The position numbers and the translations under genes are program-made. Shown piece after piece: positions 53,406 to 62,704 of a DNA stretch of 64,000 nucleotides. The stretch covers positions 77,395 to 141,394 of the forward strand of contig NZ_JBFRCU010000007.1 in NCBI RefSeq assembly GCF_052113205.1. Reading direction: 5' to 3'. Under the pieces are notes generated by a model, which was given only the letters and a program-made list of their open reading frames with translations, made no database searches and was not told the DNA's origin. Source of the DNA: Inquilinus sp052113205 (GTDB lineage Bacteria; Pseudomonadota; Alphaproteobacteria; DSM-16000; Inquilinaceae). How positions within the stretch are numbered: position 1 is the first letter of the stretch; each line of letters starts with the position of its first letter.

Positions 53406-55163
53406 ATGGCCCGCCCCACCGCCGGCGATGTCTTGGTTGAAACCCTGATCGATTGGGGCGTCGACACGATCTTCGGCATCCCCGGCGACGGCATCAACGG
53501 CGTGATCGAGGCGCTGCGGATTCGGCAGGACAAGATCCGCTTCATCCAGGTGCGGCACGAGGAAGCCGCCGCTTTCGCCGCCTGCGCCTACGCCAAATGG
53601 ACCGGGAAGCTGGGCGTCTGCCTCGCCACCTCCGGCCCCGGCGGCATCCATCTGCTGAACGGGCTGTACGACGCCAAGCTGGACGGCCAGCCGGTGCTGG
53701 CGATCACCGGGCTGCAGTTTCACGACCTGGTGCACACCTTCACCCAGCAGGATGTCGAGCTGGACAAGCTGTTCGCCGACGTCGCGGCCTACAATGTCCG
53801 GATCATGGGGCCGAACCATGTCGAGAACGCGGTCGATCTGGCCTGTCGGACGGCTCTGGCCCGCCGCGCGGTGGCCCATGTGACCATCCCGGTCGACATG
53901 CAGTCGCAGCCGGTCGAGGCGCGGACGCGGTCGGAGCGCAACGTGCCCGGCCATGTCTCCGACGTCATGGCCCCGCCGGCCCAGATGCCGGGCGAGGACC
54001 AGATCGCACGGGCCGCCGCGATCCTGAATTCCGGGAAGAAGACCGCGATCCTGGCCGGCCGCGGCGCGCTCGGCGCCCGCGAGGTGCTGGAGGCGGCGGC
54101 CGAGCGGCTGGGCGCGCCGGTGATCAAGCCGCTGCTCGGCAAGGGCGCGCTGCCGGACGACAGCCCGTATTCGACCGGCGGCATCGGCCTGCTCGGCACC
54201 CTGCCGTCGCAGGAGGCGCTGGAGGAATGCGACACGCTGCTGATCGTCGGCAGCGCCTTCCCCTATATCGAATACTACCCGAAGCCGGGGCAGGCGCGGG
54301 CGGTGCAGATCGATCTCGACCCGCAGCGCATCGGCCTGCGGCACCCGGTCGAAGCCGGCCTGGTGGGCGATGCGCGCAAGGTGCTGGAGGCGCTGCTGCC
54401 CCGGCTGCAGCATCGCGACGACCGCTCCTTCCTGACGCAGGCGCAGAAGGGAATGAAGGAGTGGAACGCGCTGATGGTCGAGCGCGGCACCCGGCAGGAC
54501 AAGCCGATGAAGCCGCAGGTGGTGGCGCATGAGCTGGACCAGCTGCTGCGCCACGACGCCATCGTCGCCACCGATTCCGGCACCATCACCACCTGGGCGG
54601 CGCGGCACCTGACGATGCGGGACGGGATGATGTTCTCCTGCTCCGGCAACCTCGCCTCGATGGCCTGCGGGCTGCCTTACGCGATCGCCGCGGCGGTGGC
54701 CTATCCGGACCGGCAGGTGGTGTGCTTCATCGGCGATGGCGGCATGGCCATGCTGCTCGGTGAACTGGCCACCTGCGTGAAGTACAACCTCAACATCAAG
54801 ATCGTGGTGATCAAGAACAACGCCCTGGGCCAGATCAAATGGGAGCAGATGGTGTTCCTGGGCAACCCGGAATATGTCTGCGAGCTGCAGCCGATCGACT
54901 TCGCCGCGGTGGCGCGCGGCTTCGGCGTCGCCGCCTGGTCGGTGGACGACCCGGCCCAATGCGGCGAGGTGCTGCGCGAGGCTTTGGCGGCGCCTGGCCC
55001 GGCCCTGGTCGAGGCGGTGGTTGACCCGCATGAGCCGCCGATGCCGGCCAAGGCGACGCTGAAGCAGGCGGCGCACCTGGCGGAGGCGCTGGCGCGCGGC
55101 ACGCCGGCCCGGCGCAAGATCGCCCTGACCGTCGCCTCCGACACGGTGCGCGAGCTGGTCTAG
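53406..55163 (+). CDS. PoxB-like thiamine-diphosphate enzyme (pyruvate oxidase/acetolactate synthase family)
   Basis: A 585-residue TPP enzyme, ATG 53406 after AGGAG. The N-terminal domain has VRHEEAAAFAACAYAK with the cofactor-activating glutamate, and the C-terminal domain has the TPP motif IGDGGMAMLLGELATCVKYN followed by IVVIKNNALGQIKWE. Order and the FLGNPEYVCELQPIDFA segment resemble pyruvate oxidase/dehydrogenase PoxB more than acetolactate synthase. It likely forms acetate from pyruvate under stress. Followed after 11 bp by a hydrolase gene in the same direction. Confidence 0.88.
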   Translation: MARPTAGDVLVETLIDWGVDTIFGIPGDGINGVIEALRIRQDKIRFIQVRHEEAAAFAACAYAKWTGKLGVCLATSGPGGIHLLNGLYDAKLDGQPVLAITGLQFHDLVHTFTQQDVELDKLFADVAAYNVRIMGPNHVENAVDLACRTALARRAVAHVTIPVDMQSQPVEARTRSERNVPGHVSDVMAPPAQMPGEDQIARAAAILNSGKKTAILAGRGALGAREVLEAAAERLGAPVIKPLLGKGALPDDSPYSTGGIGLLGTLPSQEALEECDTLLIVGSAFPYIEYYPKPGQARAVQIDLDPQRIGLRHPVEAGLVGDARKVLEALLPRLQHRDDRSFLTQAQKGMKEWNALMVERGTRQDKPMKPQVVAHELDQLLRHDAIVATDSGTITTWAARHLTMRDGMMFSCSGNLASMACGLPYAIAAAVAYPDRQVVCFIGDGGMAMLLGELATCVKYNLNIKIVVIKNNALGQIKWEQMVFLGNPEYVCELQPIDFAAVARGFGVAAWSVDDPAQCGEVLREALAAPGPALVEAVVDPHEPPMPAKATLKQAAHLAEALARGTPARRKIALTVASDTVRELV

Positions 55164-55174
55164 GGGCCGCCCCG

Positions 55175-56032
55175 ATGTTCGAGGGTTTCGCGCTCGAGAG
55201 GATCGAGCTGCCGGAGGCCACGCTGCGGGTGCGGCATGGCGGGTCCGGGTCCCCGGTGCTGTTGCTGCACGGCCATCCCCGCACCCATGCGACCTGGCAT
55301 CGCGTGGCGCCGCTGCTGGCCGCGGACCACACAGTGGTCTGCCCGGACCTGCGCGGCTTCGGCCGATCCACCAAGCCGGCCGACACGCCGGACCATGCCG
55401 GCTCCTCCAAGCGCGCCAAGGCACGGGACTGCATCGCGCTGATGCAGCGGCTGGGCTTCGAGCGTTTCGCCATCGTCGGCCATGACCGCGGCGCCTACAC
55501 CGCCTTCCGCGCCGCCATGGACCATCCGGACCGGATCAGCCACCTCGCGGTGTTCGACGCGGTGCCGATCCTGGAGGCGCTGGAGCGCTGTGACGCGCGC
55601 TTCGCCAGGGCCTGGTGGCACTGGTTCTTCTTCGGCCAGAAGGGCAAGCCGGAGCGCGCCATCCTGGCCGACCCGGACGCCTGGTACGGCGCCACCGCCG
55701 AGCAGATGGGGGCCGAGGCCTATGCCGATTATCGCGAGGCGATCCACGACCCGGAGACGGTCCACGGCATGATCGAGGATTATCGTGCCGGGCTGGGCAT
55801 CGACCGCGAGCACGACGCCGAGGACCGTCGCGCCGGGCGGCGGATCGAATGTCCGGCCTTGGCTCTTTGGGCCCTGCGCGACGATCTCGAAGAGCTCTAT
55901 GGCGATGTGCTGGCGGTCTGGCGGCCCTGGGCGAGGGACCTGACCGGCCATGGCCTCGACTGCGGCCACCACATGGCGGAGGAGGCGCCGCAGGCCTTGG
56001 CCGACGCGCTGCGGAGATTTCTGAAGCCCTGA
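55175..56032 (+). CDS. Alpha/beta hydrolase resembling fluoroacetate dehalogenase
   Basis: A 285-residue hydrolase. Positions line up with fluoroacetate dehalogenase at an offset of 6: nucleophile D104 and R105 in GHDRGAY, and H149-W150 in WWHWFF. The residue matching R114, which binds the substrate carboxylate, is Y108, so haloacetate specificity is unlikely. HGHPRTHATW at 32-41 and the histidine in DCGHHM complete the fold. An epoxide, lactone or other substrate is possible. Probably co-transcribed with the PoxB-like gene. Confidence 0.85.
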   Translation: MFEGFALERIELPEATLRVRHGGSGSPVLLLHGHPRTHATWHRVAPLLAADHTVVCPDLRGFGRSTKPADTPDHAGSSKRAKARDCIALMQRLGFERFAIVGHDRGAYTAFRAAMDHPDRISHLAVFDAVPILEALERCDARFARAWWHWFFFGQKGKPERAILADPDAWYGATAEQMGAEAYADYREAIHDPETVHGMIEDYRAGLGIDREHDAEDRRAGRRIECPALALWALRDDLEELYGDVLAVWRPWARDLTGHGLDCGHHMAEEAPQALADALRRFLKP

Positions 56033-56038
56033 CCGCGG

Positions 56039-57118
56039 CTATTTCTGCCGCGGTTCCCGCAGCGCGGCGCCGGCGGCGACCTGCCGGCCCTCGCGCTGGG
56101 CCAGGACCGCCTCCAGCAGGGTGCGGGCGGCGTTGCACACCTCCTCCTGGATCGCCGCATCTTCGTCCAGGGCGGCATGGCTGGTGGCATAGGGTTCCCA
56201 ATAGCCGATGTAGCGGTCGACTTCCGCCAGCGACCCGGCGGGGATGAGATGCATGGAGGTCAGCCAGTCCGCCAGGCTGCGGCGGACGCCCTCCGCACCC
56301 TCGACATCGCCATGCACCACGACCGAGAAGTGGCGGCCCGCCAGATGCCTGGGATAGTCCCAGCCCGCCATCTCCATCTCCTTCGCCCGCCTGGCGTCCT
56401 TGCCCTGGGTCGAGGTCGGATCCGGGTTGCCACCGTCGGCGCAGACCAGCCGGTCCATCATCAGCTTCACCGGCGAGGTGACCTGGTACCAGTTCACCGG
56501 GGTCAAGATCATGACGCCATGCGCCGCGACCCAGAGCGGGTAGATCTCGTTCATCCAGTCATGGACCTGGCCGAGCGAATGGTTCGGATAACAGGAGCAT
56601 GGCCAGTGGCAGAGGGCGGGGGAGGTCGAGAAGCACGCCTTGCAGGGGTGGATGTGCCGCCCGTATTCGGAGCCCAGCCGGCTGAGGTCCAGCACATCCG
56701 CCTCGATTCCGTCCACGGCGGCGAAGACCTCCCGGGCCAGCTCGGTCAGCCGGAAGGTCTTCGACATCTCGCTGGGGCAGGTGTGCTCGCTGCGCGACGA
56801 GCCGCAGACCAGCAGGATCCGGGCCGGCAGCGCCGGGTCGCCGTGCCGGCGCTCCGCCTCGCGGATCGCCTCGCGGGCGGCGATCCAGTCGACCGACAGG
56901 TCGTAATCCGGATCGGCGAAGCCGGGACCGGCTTTCCGCGTGTGCGGGCTCTTCCGGGAATGGCTGTAGGCGTCCCAGGCAGCATCGGCGATCCGGCCGA
57001 GCTCGGCCAGCAGCGGGCCGTAGGCGGGGTCCTGGAACTGGCCGAGAAACCGCCGGCGGAACTCCGGTTCGGCCAGACGGGGGCTGGGTGTGCCCTTGCG
57101 CGGTTCGAGATCGGTCAC
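56039..57118 (-). CDS. NADPH-dependent FMN reductase/flavodoxin-fold protein
   Basis: A 359-residue protein starting at GTG 57118, five bases after AGGAG. An unusual N-terminal extension of about 120 residues precedes a flavodoxin fold that opens ILLVCGSSRSEHT. The cysteine cluster HPCKACFSTS and CHWPCSCYP suggests a metal or redox site not found in simple FMN reductases. The later ILTPVNWYQVTSPVKLMMDR is the FMN-side loop. It lies opposite the DUF2934 gene, and both have EcfG-like promoters. Likely a stress quinone or azo-type reductase. Confidence 0.8.
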   Translation of the reverse strand: MTDLEPRKGTPSPRLAEPEFRRRFLGQFQDPAYGPLLAELGRIADAAWDAYSHSRKSPHTRKAGPGFADPDYDLSVDWIAAREAIREAERRHGDPALPARILLVCGSSRSEHTCPSEMSKTFRLTELAREVFAAVDGIEADVLDLSRLGSEYGRHIHPCKACFSTSPALCHWPCSCYPNHSLGQVHDWMNEIYPLWVAAHGVMILTPVNWYQVTSPVKLMMDRLVCADGGNPDPTSTQGKDARRAKEMEMAGWDYPRHLAGRHFSVVVHGDVEGAEGVRRSLADWLTSMHLIPAGSLAEVDRYIGYWEPYATSHAALDEDAAIQEEVCNAARTLLEAVLAQREGRQVAAGAALREPRQK

Positions 57119-57154
57119 GGCGGCTCCTGCGGCAGCGATGGGCCTGTCCGGAAT

Positions 57155-57180
57155 GACGATGCGCCGCGGGGTCGAGTTCC
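57155..57180 (-). promoter_or_regulatory. EcfG-like promoter (leftward)
   Basis: GGAAC at 57180-57176, 17 bases, CGTC at 57158-57155; one mismatch to consensus. The start point would lie about 30 bp before the GTG of the flavodoxin-fold gene. Confidence 0.5.
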
Positions 57181-57216
57181 CTCGAACCAACCGGCACGGC
57201 GGGCTCCAAACCAGTC

Positions 57217-57242
57217 GGAACCGCCTTTCTGTTGAGCCTGTT
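57217..57242 (+). promoter_or_regulatory. EcfG-like promoter (rightward)
   Basis: GGAAC at 57217-57221, 17 bases, TGTT at 57239-57242; the same form as upstream of the PoxB-like gene. It would drive the DUF2934 and baeRF genes. With the leftward site at 57155-57180 it makes a divergent stress promoter pair. Confidence 0.6.
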
Positions 57243-57272
57243 CGCCAGTGAAAGGCATCCAGGAGGAACGAT

Positions 57273-57569
57273 ATGGACGATCTCGAGCAGCGGATCCGCG
57301 CGCACGCGCATCGCATCTGGATCGAGGAAGGCCGCCCTTCCGGGCGGGAGGATGCGCATTGGGAGATGGCGCGGGAGCTGGTCGCGATCGAGGACAACCA
57401 GCGCAACGCCACCAAGCCGAACCCGGTCGCGACGGAGGGCGAGGAGGCCATTCACCCCGAGCCGGTCGAGCCGATCGAGGCCGTGGAGTCGCTCGGCGAC
57501 CTGCCCGGCCGGACCGACCAGGCTGAACGCCCGGACTACCCGCAGCGGAAGCGCAAGCGCGCCCGCTGA
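57273..57569 (+). CDS. DUF2934 domain protein
   Basis: A 98-residue cytoplasmic protein with the DUF2934 opening EQRIRAHAHRIWIEEGRPSGR and HWEMARELVA, then an acidic, proline-rich tail ending in basic residues (KRKRAR). ATG 57273 follows AGGAGGA. DUF2934 proteins are small, charged and often stress-induced; their role is unknown. The baeRF gene follows 27 bp downstream. Confidence 0.88.
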   Translation: MDDLEQRIRAHAHRIWIEEGRPSGREDAHWEMARELVAIEDNQRNATKPNPVATEGEEAIHPEPVEPIEAVESLGDLPGRTDQAERPDYPQRKRKRAR

Positions 57570-57596
57570 TCTGCAGAAGGAGGAGGAGGCCCGCTT

Positions 57597-58766
57597 ATGG
57601 CGCACCCGACAGCCGACCCCACGATCAGCCCGCAGGACCGGGCATGGCTCGTGGCCGCCCATGATCCCGCGGTCACCCTCTACGTTGCCACCGAGCCGGT
57701 GCAGCGCGCAGCAGGTGGCCTCGGGGCGAAGCGACGGAACCTGAAGCACATGCTGCAGGAGCGGCTGCAGGCCGCCGATCTCGCACCGGATCAGCGCCAG
57801 GCGCTGCTGGCTGCGGGCGAAGAGGCCCTGTCCACCGCCGATTTCCCTTCGCTCGACCCCGGCTTCGCGCTGTTCCTGGCGGAGGATCGCGTCCACGCAC
57901 TGCCGCTGGACGAGGCGCCGCCGGAGGATATGAGCGCGGTCGGACATCGCTTCCTGCTACGCCCGATCCTCGACCGCTTCGGCGCGGCCGACCATTTCCA
58001 CATCCTGGCGATCAGCGCCGGCGGCACCCGCCTGTTCGAGGCGACGCGCGAGACGTGCCGCGACATCACGCCGCCGGATCTGCCGCGCTCCCTCGACCAG
58101 GTGGCGGCGGAGACCGATGTCGAGGCCACGAAGCAGGCCAATGCGGCCGGGCACGGCGGTGCCGGCGAGGCCGCCTCCGCGGCCCGGCACAGCTATGAGA
58201 GCCCGGCGGAGCTGCACGCGACCCAGCTCGTCGATTTCGTGCGCCGCTCGGTCAAGGCGGTGCGGCGCCGGCTGGCCGGCGACCCGGCGCCGGTCGTCCT
58301 GGTCGCCGAGCCGGATCTGGCCGGCCATGTCCGCAACGTGGGTGACTGGCCGGAGCTGTTGCCCGATTTCGTGAACCGTCATCCTGCGCGGATGGATGAC
58401 CAGGAGCTGCATGACGCCGCCCTGGCCGTTCTGCCGCCTGAGGACGCGAAGGCGGAACCGGTGCTGGACCGCATCAAGGCCCGGCTGGGAACGGCAGAGC
58501 CCACGGTGGCGATCAGGCTGGAGGAGATCCTGGCCGCCGCGCGCGATGGCCGGGTGGACTCGCTGCTGATCGCCGCGGACGAGACGATCTGGGGCCATTT
58601 CGACGAGGGCAGGGGCATCGCCGCGGCGCGCGGCACCCCGAACGGCGAGGAGGACCTGCTGAACCTGGCGGCCGTGATGACGCTGGCGACCGGCGGCACC
58701 GCCTTCAGCCTGCCGCGGGACAAGCTGCCGCGCTCGGTGCCGGCCGCGGCTGCGCTGCGCTACTGA
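57597..58766 (+). CDS. baeRF-family (release-factor-like) protein
   Basis: A 389-residue protein of the bacterial archaeo-eukaryotic release-factor-like (baeRF) group. It begins with VTLYVATEPVQRAA, has RPILDRFGAADHFHILAISAGGTRLFEA as the family core, and ends with a TGGTAFSLPRDKLP-type sensor loop. These proteins are thought to act on ribosomes or tRNA under stress, but this is prediction. ATG 57597 follows AGGAGGAGG. Co-transcribed with DUF2934. Confidence 0.82.
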   Translation: MAHPTADPTISPQDRAWLVAAHDPAVTLYVATEPVQRAAGGLGAKRRNLKHMLQERLQAADLAPDQRQALLAAGEEALSTADFPSLDPGFALFLAEDRVHALPLDEAPPEDMSAVGHRFLLRPILDRFGAADHFHILAISAGGTRLFEATRETCRDITPPDLPRSLDQVAAETDVEATKQANAAGHGGAGEAASAARHSYESPAELHATQLVDFVRRSVKAVRRRLAGDPAPVVLVAEPDLAGHVRNVGDWPELLPDFVNRHPARMDDQELHDAALAVLPPEDAKAEPVLDRIKARLGTAEPTVAIRLEEILAAARDGRVDSLLIAADETIWGHFDEGRGIAAARGTPNGEEDLLNLAAVMTLATGGTAFSLPRDKLPRSVPAAAALRY

Positions 58767-58816
58767 GGCAGCGGGCGGAGCGGCGGCGCGACCAGACTCT
58801 GATCAGGAGACATGCC

Positions 58817-59761
58817 ATGACCACGATGCGATGCGTCCGGATCCACGGCTTCGGCGGCCCCGAGGCGCTGTCGCTCGAGGAGGTGGCCATGCCGCATCCG
58901 GCGGGAGGCGAGGTGCTGGTGCGGGTGCACGCCGCCAGCGTCAACCCGGTCGACGCCAAGATCCGCTCCGGCCGCTATCCGCGGGTGCAGGCCGACCAGC
59001 TGCCGCTGACCCTGGGCCGGGATGTGGCCGGCGAGGTGGTGGAAAGTGGCGGCGGCACCGGGCTGCCCATGGTCGGCACCGCGGTCCATGCCATGCTCGG
59101 CTGGGATCGCGGCGGCTATGCCGACTATGCCGTGGTCAAGGCGGCCGAGCTGGCGCCGCAGCCGGACGGACTGGATGCCGTCGAGGCGGCTGCCGTGCCG
59201 CTGGCGGGGCTGACCGCATGGCAGGGGCTGTTCGACCATGGCGGCCTGCAGGCGGGCCAGCGGGTCCTGATCCATGGCGGCGCCGGCGGCGTCGGCCACT
59301 TCGCGGTCCAGTTCGCCAAGGCGCGCGGTGCCTTCGTCGCCACCACCGTCTCGGGCGACGACCTCGCCTTCGCCCATGAGCTCGGCGCCGACCAGGCCGT
59401 CGACTACGAAGCCGACCGGTTCGAGGAGATGGTGCAGCCGGTCGACGTCGTGTTCGACCTGGTGGGCGGCGAGACCCAGGCGCGCTCCTGGGGCGTGCTG
59501 AAGCCCGGCGGCATCCTGGTGTCGACGCTGGGGCCGCCGGACGAGGAACACGCCAAGGCCCACGGCGCCCGCGGCGCCGGCTACATGGCGCAGCCGAACG
59601 GCTCGCAGCTGGCCGAGATCGACCGGCTGATCGCCGATGGCAAGGTTCGCCCCGTCATCGGCGCCGTGCTGCGCCTGCCCGAGGCCGCGGTCGCGCATGA
59701 GCGGCTGGAGCGGCATCGGGTGCGCGGCAAGCTGGTGCTCGAGGTCGCCGCGACAGACTGA
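58817..59761 (+). CDS. MDR-family NADPH:quinone reductase-like oxidoreductase
   Basis: A 314-residue zinc-free medium-chain reductase. Opening VRIHGFGGPEALSLEEV, substrate loop ASVNPVDAKIRSG, and the NADPH motif HGGAGGVGHFAVQFAKARGA. No zinc-binding cysteine lobe. ATG 58817 follows AGGAG. Likely reduces quinones or reactive aldehydes; it stands just before the catalase gene, consistent with oxidative-stress duty. Confidence 0.9.
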   Translation: MTTMRCVRIHGFGGPEALSLEEVAMPHPAGGEVLVRVHAASVNPVDAKIRSGRYPRVQADQLPLTLGRDVAGEVVESGGGTGLPMVGTAVHAMLGWDRGGYADYAVVKAAELAPQPDGLDAVEAAAVPLAGLTAWQGLFDHGGLQAGQRVLIHGGAGGVGHFAVQFAKARGAFVATTVSGDDLAFAHELGADQAVDYEADRFEEMVQPVDVVFDLVGGETQARSWGVLKPGGILVSTLGPPDEEHAKAHGARGAGYMAQPNGSQLAEIDRLIADGKVRPVIGAVLRLPEAAVAHERLERHRVRGKLVLEVAATD

Positions 59762-59775
59762 CCGACCCGGTGGGT

Positions 59776-59800
59776 GGAACCGCGCCGCCGCCCGTCCGAT
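59776..59800 (+). promoter_or_regulatory. Weak EcfG-like promoter for katE
   Basis: GGAAC at 59776-59780, 16 bases, CGAT at 59797-59800; one mismatch to consensus. It favours the ATG at 59866 over the upstream open frame from 59770 as the katE start. Confidence 0.4.
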
Positions 59801-59865
59801 TGGTCCTGCATGGCGCCACCGGCGCGGACGCGTCGGACCGCCCAGGCAAATCCGCGGGAACCCAT

Positions 59866-61977
59866 ATGGCCAGATCATCCAAGCGTGCCGCTCCGGATCG
59901 GGCGAAGATCCACGACCAGACGCTCATTCGCGGCCATGGCGGCGAGCTGCACCAGGTCGCCGAGGGCGAGACCCCGATCCTCACCACAGCCCAGGGCGGG
60001 CCGGTCTCGGACGACCAGAACTCGCTGAGAATCGGCGAGCGCGGCCCTACCGCGCTGGAGGACTTCCACTTCCGTGAGAAGATCTTCCACTTCGACCACG
60101 AGCGCATCCCGGAGCGCGTGGTCCATGCCCGCGGCTATGGCGCGCATGGATATTTCGAGACCACCGAGGCCCTGACCGACGTCACCCGCGCCGACATTTT
60201 CCAGCGGGTGGGTGAGCGCACGCCGGCCTTCGTCCGCTTCTCCACGGTCGCCGGCAGCAAGGGCTCCTTCGACCTGGCGCGCGACGTCCGCGGCTTCGCC
60301 GTCAAGCTCTACACCCAGGAGGGCAACTGGGACATCGTCGGCAACAACATCCCGGTGTTCTTCATCCAGGACGCGATCAAGTTCCCGGATGTGATCCATT
60401 CGGTGAAGCCTGAGCCCGACCGCGGCTTCCCCCAGGCGCAGTCGGCGCATGACAATTTCTGGGACTTCATCAGCCTGACCCCGGAAAGCATGCACATGAT
60501 CATGTGGGTCATGTCCGACCGGGCAATCCCGCGCTCCTTCCGCTTCATGGAGGGGTTCGGCGTCCACAGCTTCCGCTTCGTCAACGCCGACGGGAAGTCG
60601 ACCTTCGTCAAGTTCCACTGGAAGCCGAAGCTCGGGATGCAGTCGGTGGTGTGGAACGAGGCGGTCAAGATCAACGGCGCCGACCCGGACTTCCACCGCC
60701 GCGACCTGTGGCAGGCGATCCAGTCGGGCAATTTCCCGGAATGGGAGCTGCGGGTGCAGCTGTTCGACCAGGACTTCGCCGACCGGTTCGACTTCGACAT
60801 CCTCGACCCGACCAAGCTGATCCCGGAGGAGGTGCTGCCGCCGCGGACGGTCGGGCGGCTGGTGCTGGACCGCATGCCGGAGAATTTCTTTGCCGAGACC
60901 GAGCAGGTGGCGTTCATGACCCAGAACGTCCCGCCCGGCGTAGACTTCTCGAACGACCCGCTGCTGCAGGGCCGCAACTTCTCCTATCTCGACACCCAGC
61001 TGAAGCGGCTCGGCAGCACCAACTTCACGCATCTGCCGATCAATGCGCCGAAATGCCCGTTCCATCATTTCCAGCAGGACGGGCACATGGCGATGCGGAA
61101 CCCGGCCGGCCGCGTCAACTACCAGCCCAACTCCTGGGGCGAAGGGCCTCGGGAGTCGCCGGAGAAGGGCTTCCGGTCCTTTCCCGCCGAGGAGGCGGGG
61201 CCGAAGCAGCGAATCCGCGCGGAGAGCTTCGCCGACCATTACAGCCAGGCCCGGCAGTTCTACATCAGCCAGACGCCGGTCGAGCAGGCCCACATCGCCG
61301 CCGCCCTGACCTTCGAGCTGAGCAAGGTCGAGACCCCTGTCATCCGGGAGCGCCTGGTCGCGCATCTGCTCAACATCGACAACGGCCTGGCCAAGTCGGT
61401 GGCGCAGGCTCTGGGCCTGGACGGCCTGCCCAAGCCGGCACCGGCCGCCATCGCTCCGCGCCAGGATCTGGAGCCGTCGCCGGCGCTCAGCATCCTCAAG
61501 AACGGGCCGCAGCGCTTCGAGGGCCGCAAGCTCGGCATCCTGGTCACCGACGGCGTCGATGCGGCGATCCTGAACGGGCTGATCAAAGCGCTGAAGCGCG
61601 AAAAGGCGGTGCATGAGATCATCGCGCCGAAGGTCGGCGGCGTCACCGCGAGCGACGGCAGCAAGGTCGCCGCGGATCAGATGCTGGCCGGAGCCCCTTC
61701 CGTTCTCTATGACGCGGTGGCCTTGCTGCCCTCGGAGGTCGGGATGGCGGCCCTGCTGTCCGATCCGGCCGCGCGCGACTTCGTCGCCGACGCCTTTGCC
61801 CATTGCAAGTTCATCGGCCACGTCCCGGCGGCCCGGCCGCTGTTCGACAAGGTGGGGATCGCCGATGGCCTGGACGACGGCGTGATCGAGATCGTCGGCG
61901 CCGGGGCCGCGGCGGGCTTCGTCGAAGCGCTCGGCCGTCTGCGGTTCTGGGAGCGCGAGGGCGCGCCGGCCGGCTAG
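59866..61977 (+). CDS. katE: Large-subunit catalase HPII
   Basis: A 703-residue clade-II catalase. The heme pocket has RVVHARGYGAHGYFE with the catalytic histidine, FIQDAIKFPDVIHSVKPEPD, and the heme-ligand tyrosine in FSYLDTQLKRLG. Residues about 545-700 form the extra GATase1/DJ-1-like domain (KLGILVTDGVDAAIL) found only in large catalases. Removes hydrogen peroxide, typically in stationary phase. ATG 59866 (MARSSKRAAP) is chosen over 59770 because the latter lies in the promoter region. Confidence 0.95.
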   Translation: MARSSKRAAPDRAKIHDQTLIRGHGGELHQVAEGETPILTTAQGGPVSDDQNSLRIGERGPTALEDFHFREKIFHFDHERIPERVVHARGYGAHGYFETTEALTDVTRADIFQRVGERTPAFVRFSTVAGSKGSFDLARDVRGFAVKLYTQEGNWDIVGNNIPVFFIQDAIKFPDVIHSVKPEPDRGFPQAQSAHDNFWDFISLTPESMHMIMWVMSDRAIPRSFRFMEGFGVHSFRFVNADGKSTFVKFHWKPKLGMQSVVWNEAVKINGADPDFHRRDLWQAIQSGNFPEWELRVQLFDQDFADRFDFDILDPTKLIPEEVLPPRTVGRLVLDRMPENFFAETEQVAFMTQNVPPGVDFSNDPLLQGRNFSYLDTQLKRLGSTNFTHLPINAPKCPFHHFQQDGHMAMRNPAGRVNYQPNSWGEGPRESPEKGFRSFPAEEAGPKQRIRAESFADHYSQARQFYISQTPVEQAHIAAALTFELSKVETPVIRERLVAHLLNIDNGLAKSVAQALGLDGLPKPAPAAIAPRQDLEPSPALSILKNGPQRFEGRKLGILVTDGVDAAILNGLIKALKREKAVHEIIAPKVGGVTASDGSKVAADQMLAGAPSVLYDAVALLPSEVGMAALLSDPAARDFVADAFAHCKFIGHVPAARPLFDKVGIADGLDDGVIEIVGAGAAAGFVEALGRLRFWEREGAPAG

Positions 61978-62058
61978 GGGCCGGCGGCGTGTCATCTCCA
62001 AGCGTCGGATGGTCGGCCGAATCCAAGCCGGTCGCGGCGCCGCACGAGAAAGCCCCGG

Positions 62059-62670
62059 TCACGACCAGGCATCGAGAATCAAATCGACCGGGGCGACCTC
62101 GATCTGCTGCGAGAAGCGCTCATGGAAGAGCCGGAGCAGATCGTCATGGGTCGTGTCGGAGGTGCTGCAGACCGCGTCCTCCGCCAGCACCAGGCGATAG
62201 CCGCGGTCGACCGCGGCGAGGGCGGTCGCCAGCACGCAGATGTCCGTCTCGCCGCCGGACAGGATGAGCGTGTCGATCGCGCCGGCGCGAAGCCGCTCAC
62301 CAAGCCCAGGGGCGGTAAAGGCGGAATAGCCGTGCTTGTCGAAGACCACGGCCGGCGGCACGAACTCCGCCAGCATCGGCACCAGCTCCAGCAGCCTGGG
62401 ATCCAGCATCCCGCGCGTCATCTCCGCCCAGCGGGTATAGTAGCGCCGCCAGCTGCCGGGCAGCTCGTCGGGATGGCGGGGCGGCAGGAAACGGGTGAAG
62501 ATGGTGTGCTGCGGCCGGTGACGGACGAGGCGCCGCACCATGGGCGAGGTCCGCTGCGCCCACGGCACATGCCAGGCGGTCTGCTGCGCGAACAGCTCCT
62601 GCATGTCGATGCAGAGATGGACCGTCCTGTCCCCCAGCCGGCCGAACGGCAGCGCTTCGCCGGGTGTCAC
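62059..62670 (-). CDS. Cysteine hydrolase of the isochorismatase family
   Basis: A 203-residue isochorismatase-fold hydrolase with D22 in LCIDMQELF, a lysine in VFDKHGYSAF and the cysteine in GGETDICVLAT. Start is GTG 62670; no better ribosome site is visible. It belongs to a different branch from the member at 8151. Substrate unknown. It lies in tandem, 34 bp downstream of the SDR gene. Confidence 0.85.
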   Translation of the reverse strand: MTPGEALPFGRLGDRTVHLCIDMQELFAQQTAWHVPWAQRTSPMVRRLVRHRPQHTIFTRFLPPRHPDELPGSWRRYYTRWAEMTRGMLDPRLLELVPMLAEFVPPAVVFDKHGYSAFTAPGLGERLRAGAIDTLILSGGETDICVLATALAAVDRGYRLVLAEDAVCSTSDTTHDDLLRLFHERFSQQIEVAPVDLILDAWS

Positions 62671-62704
62671 GACGGCATCGCCGGCGATGGGGCCCGCGAG
62701 GGCA

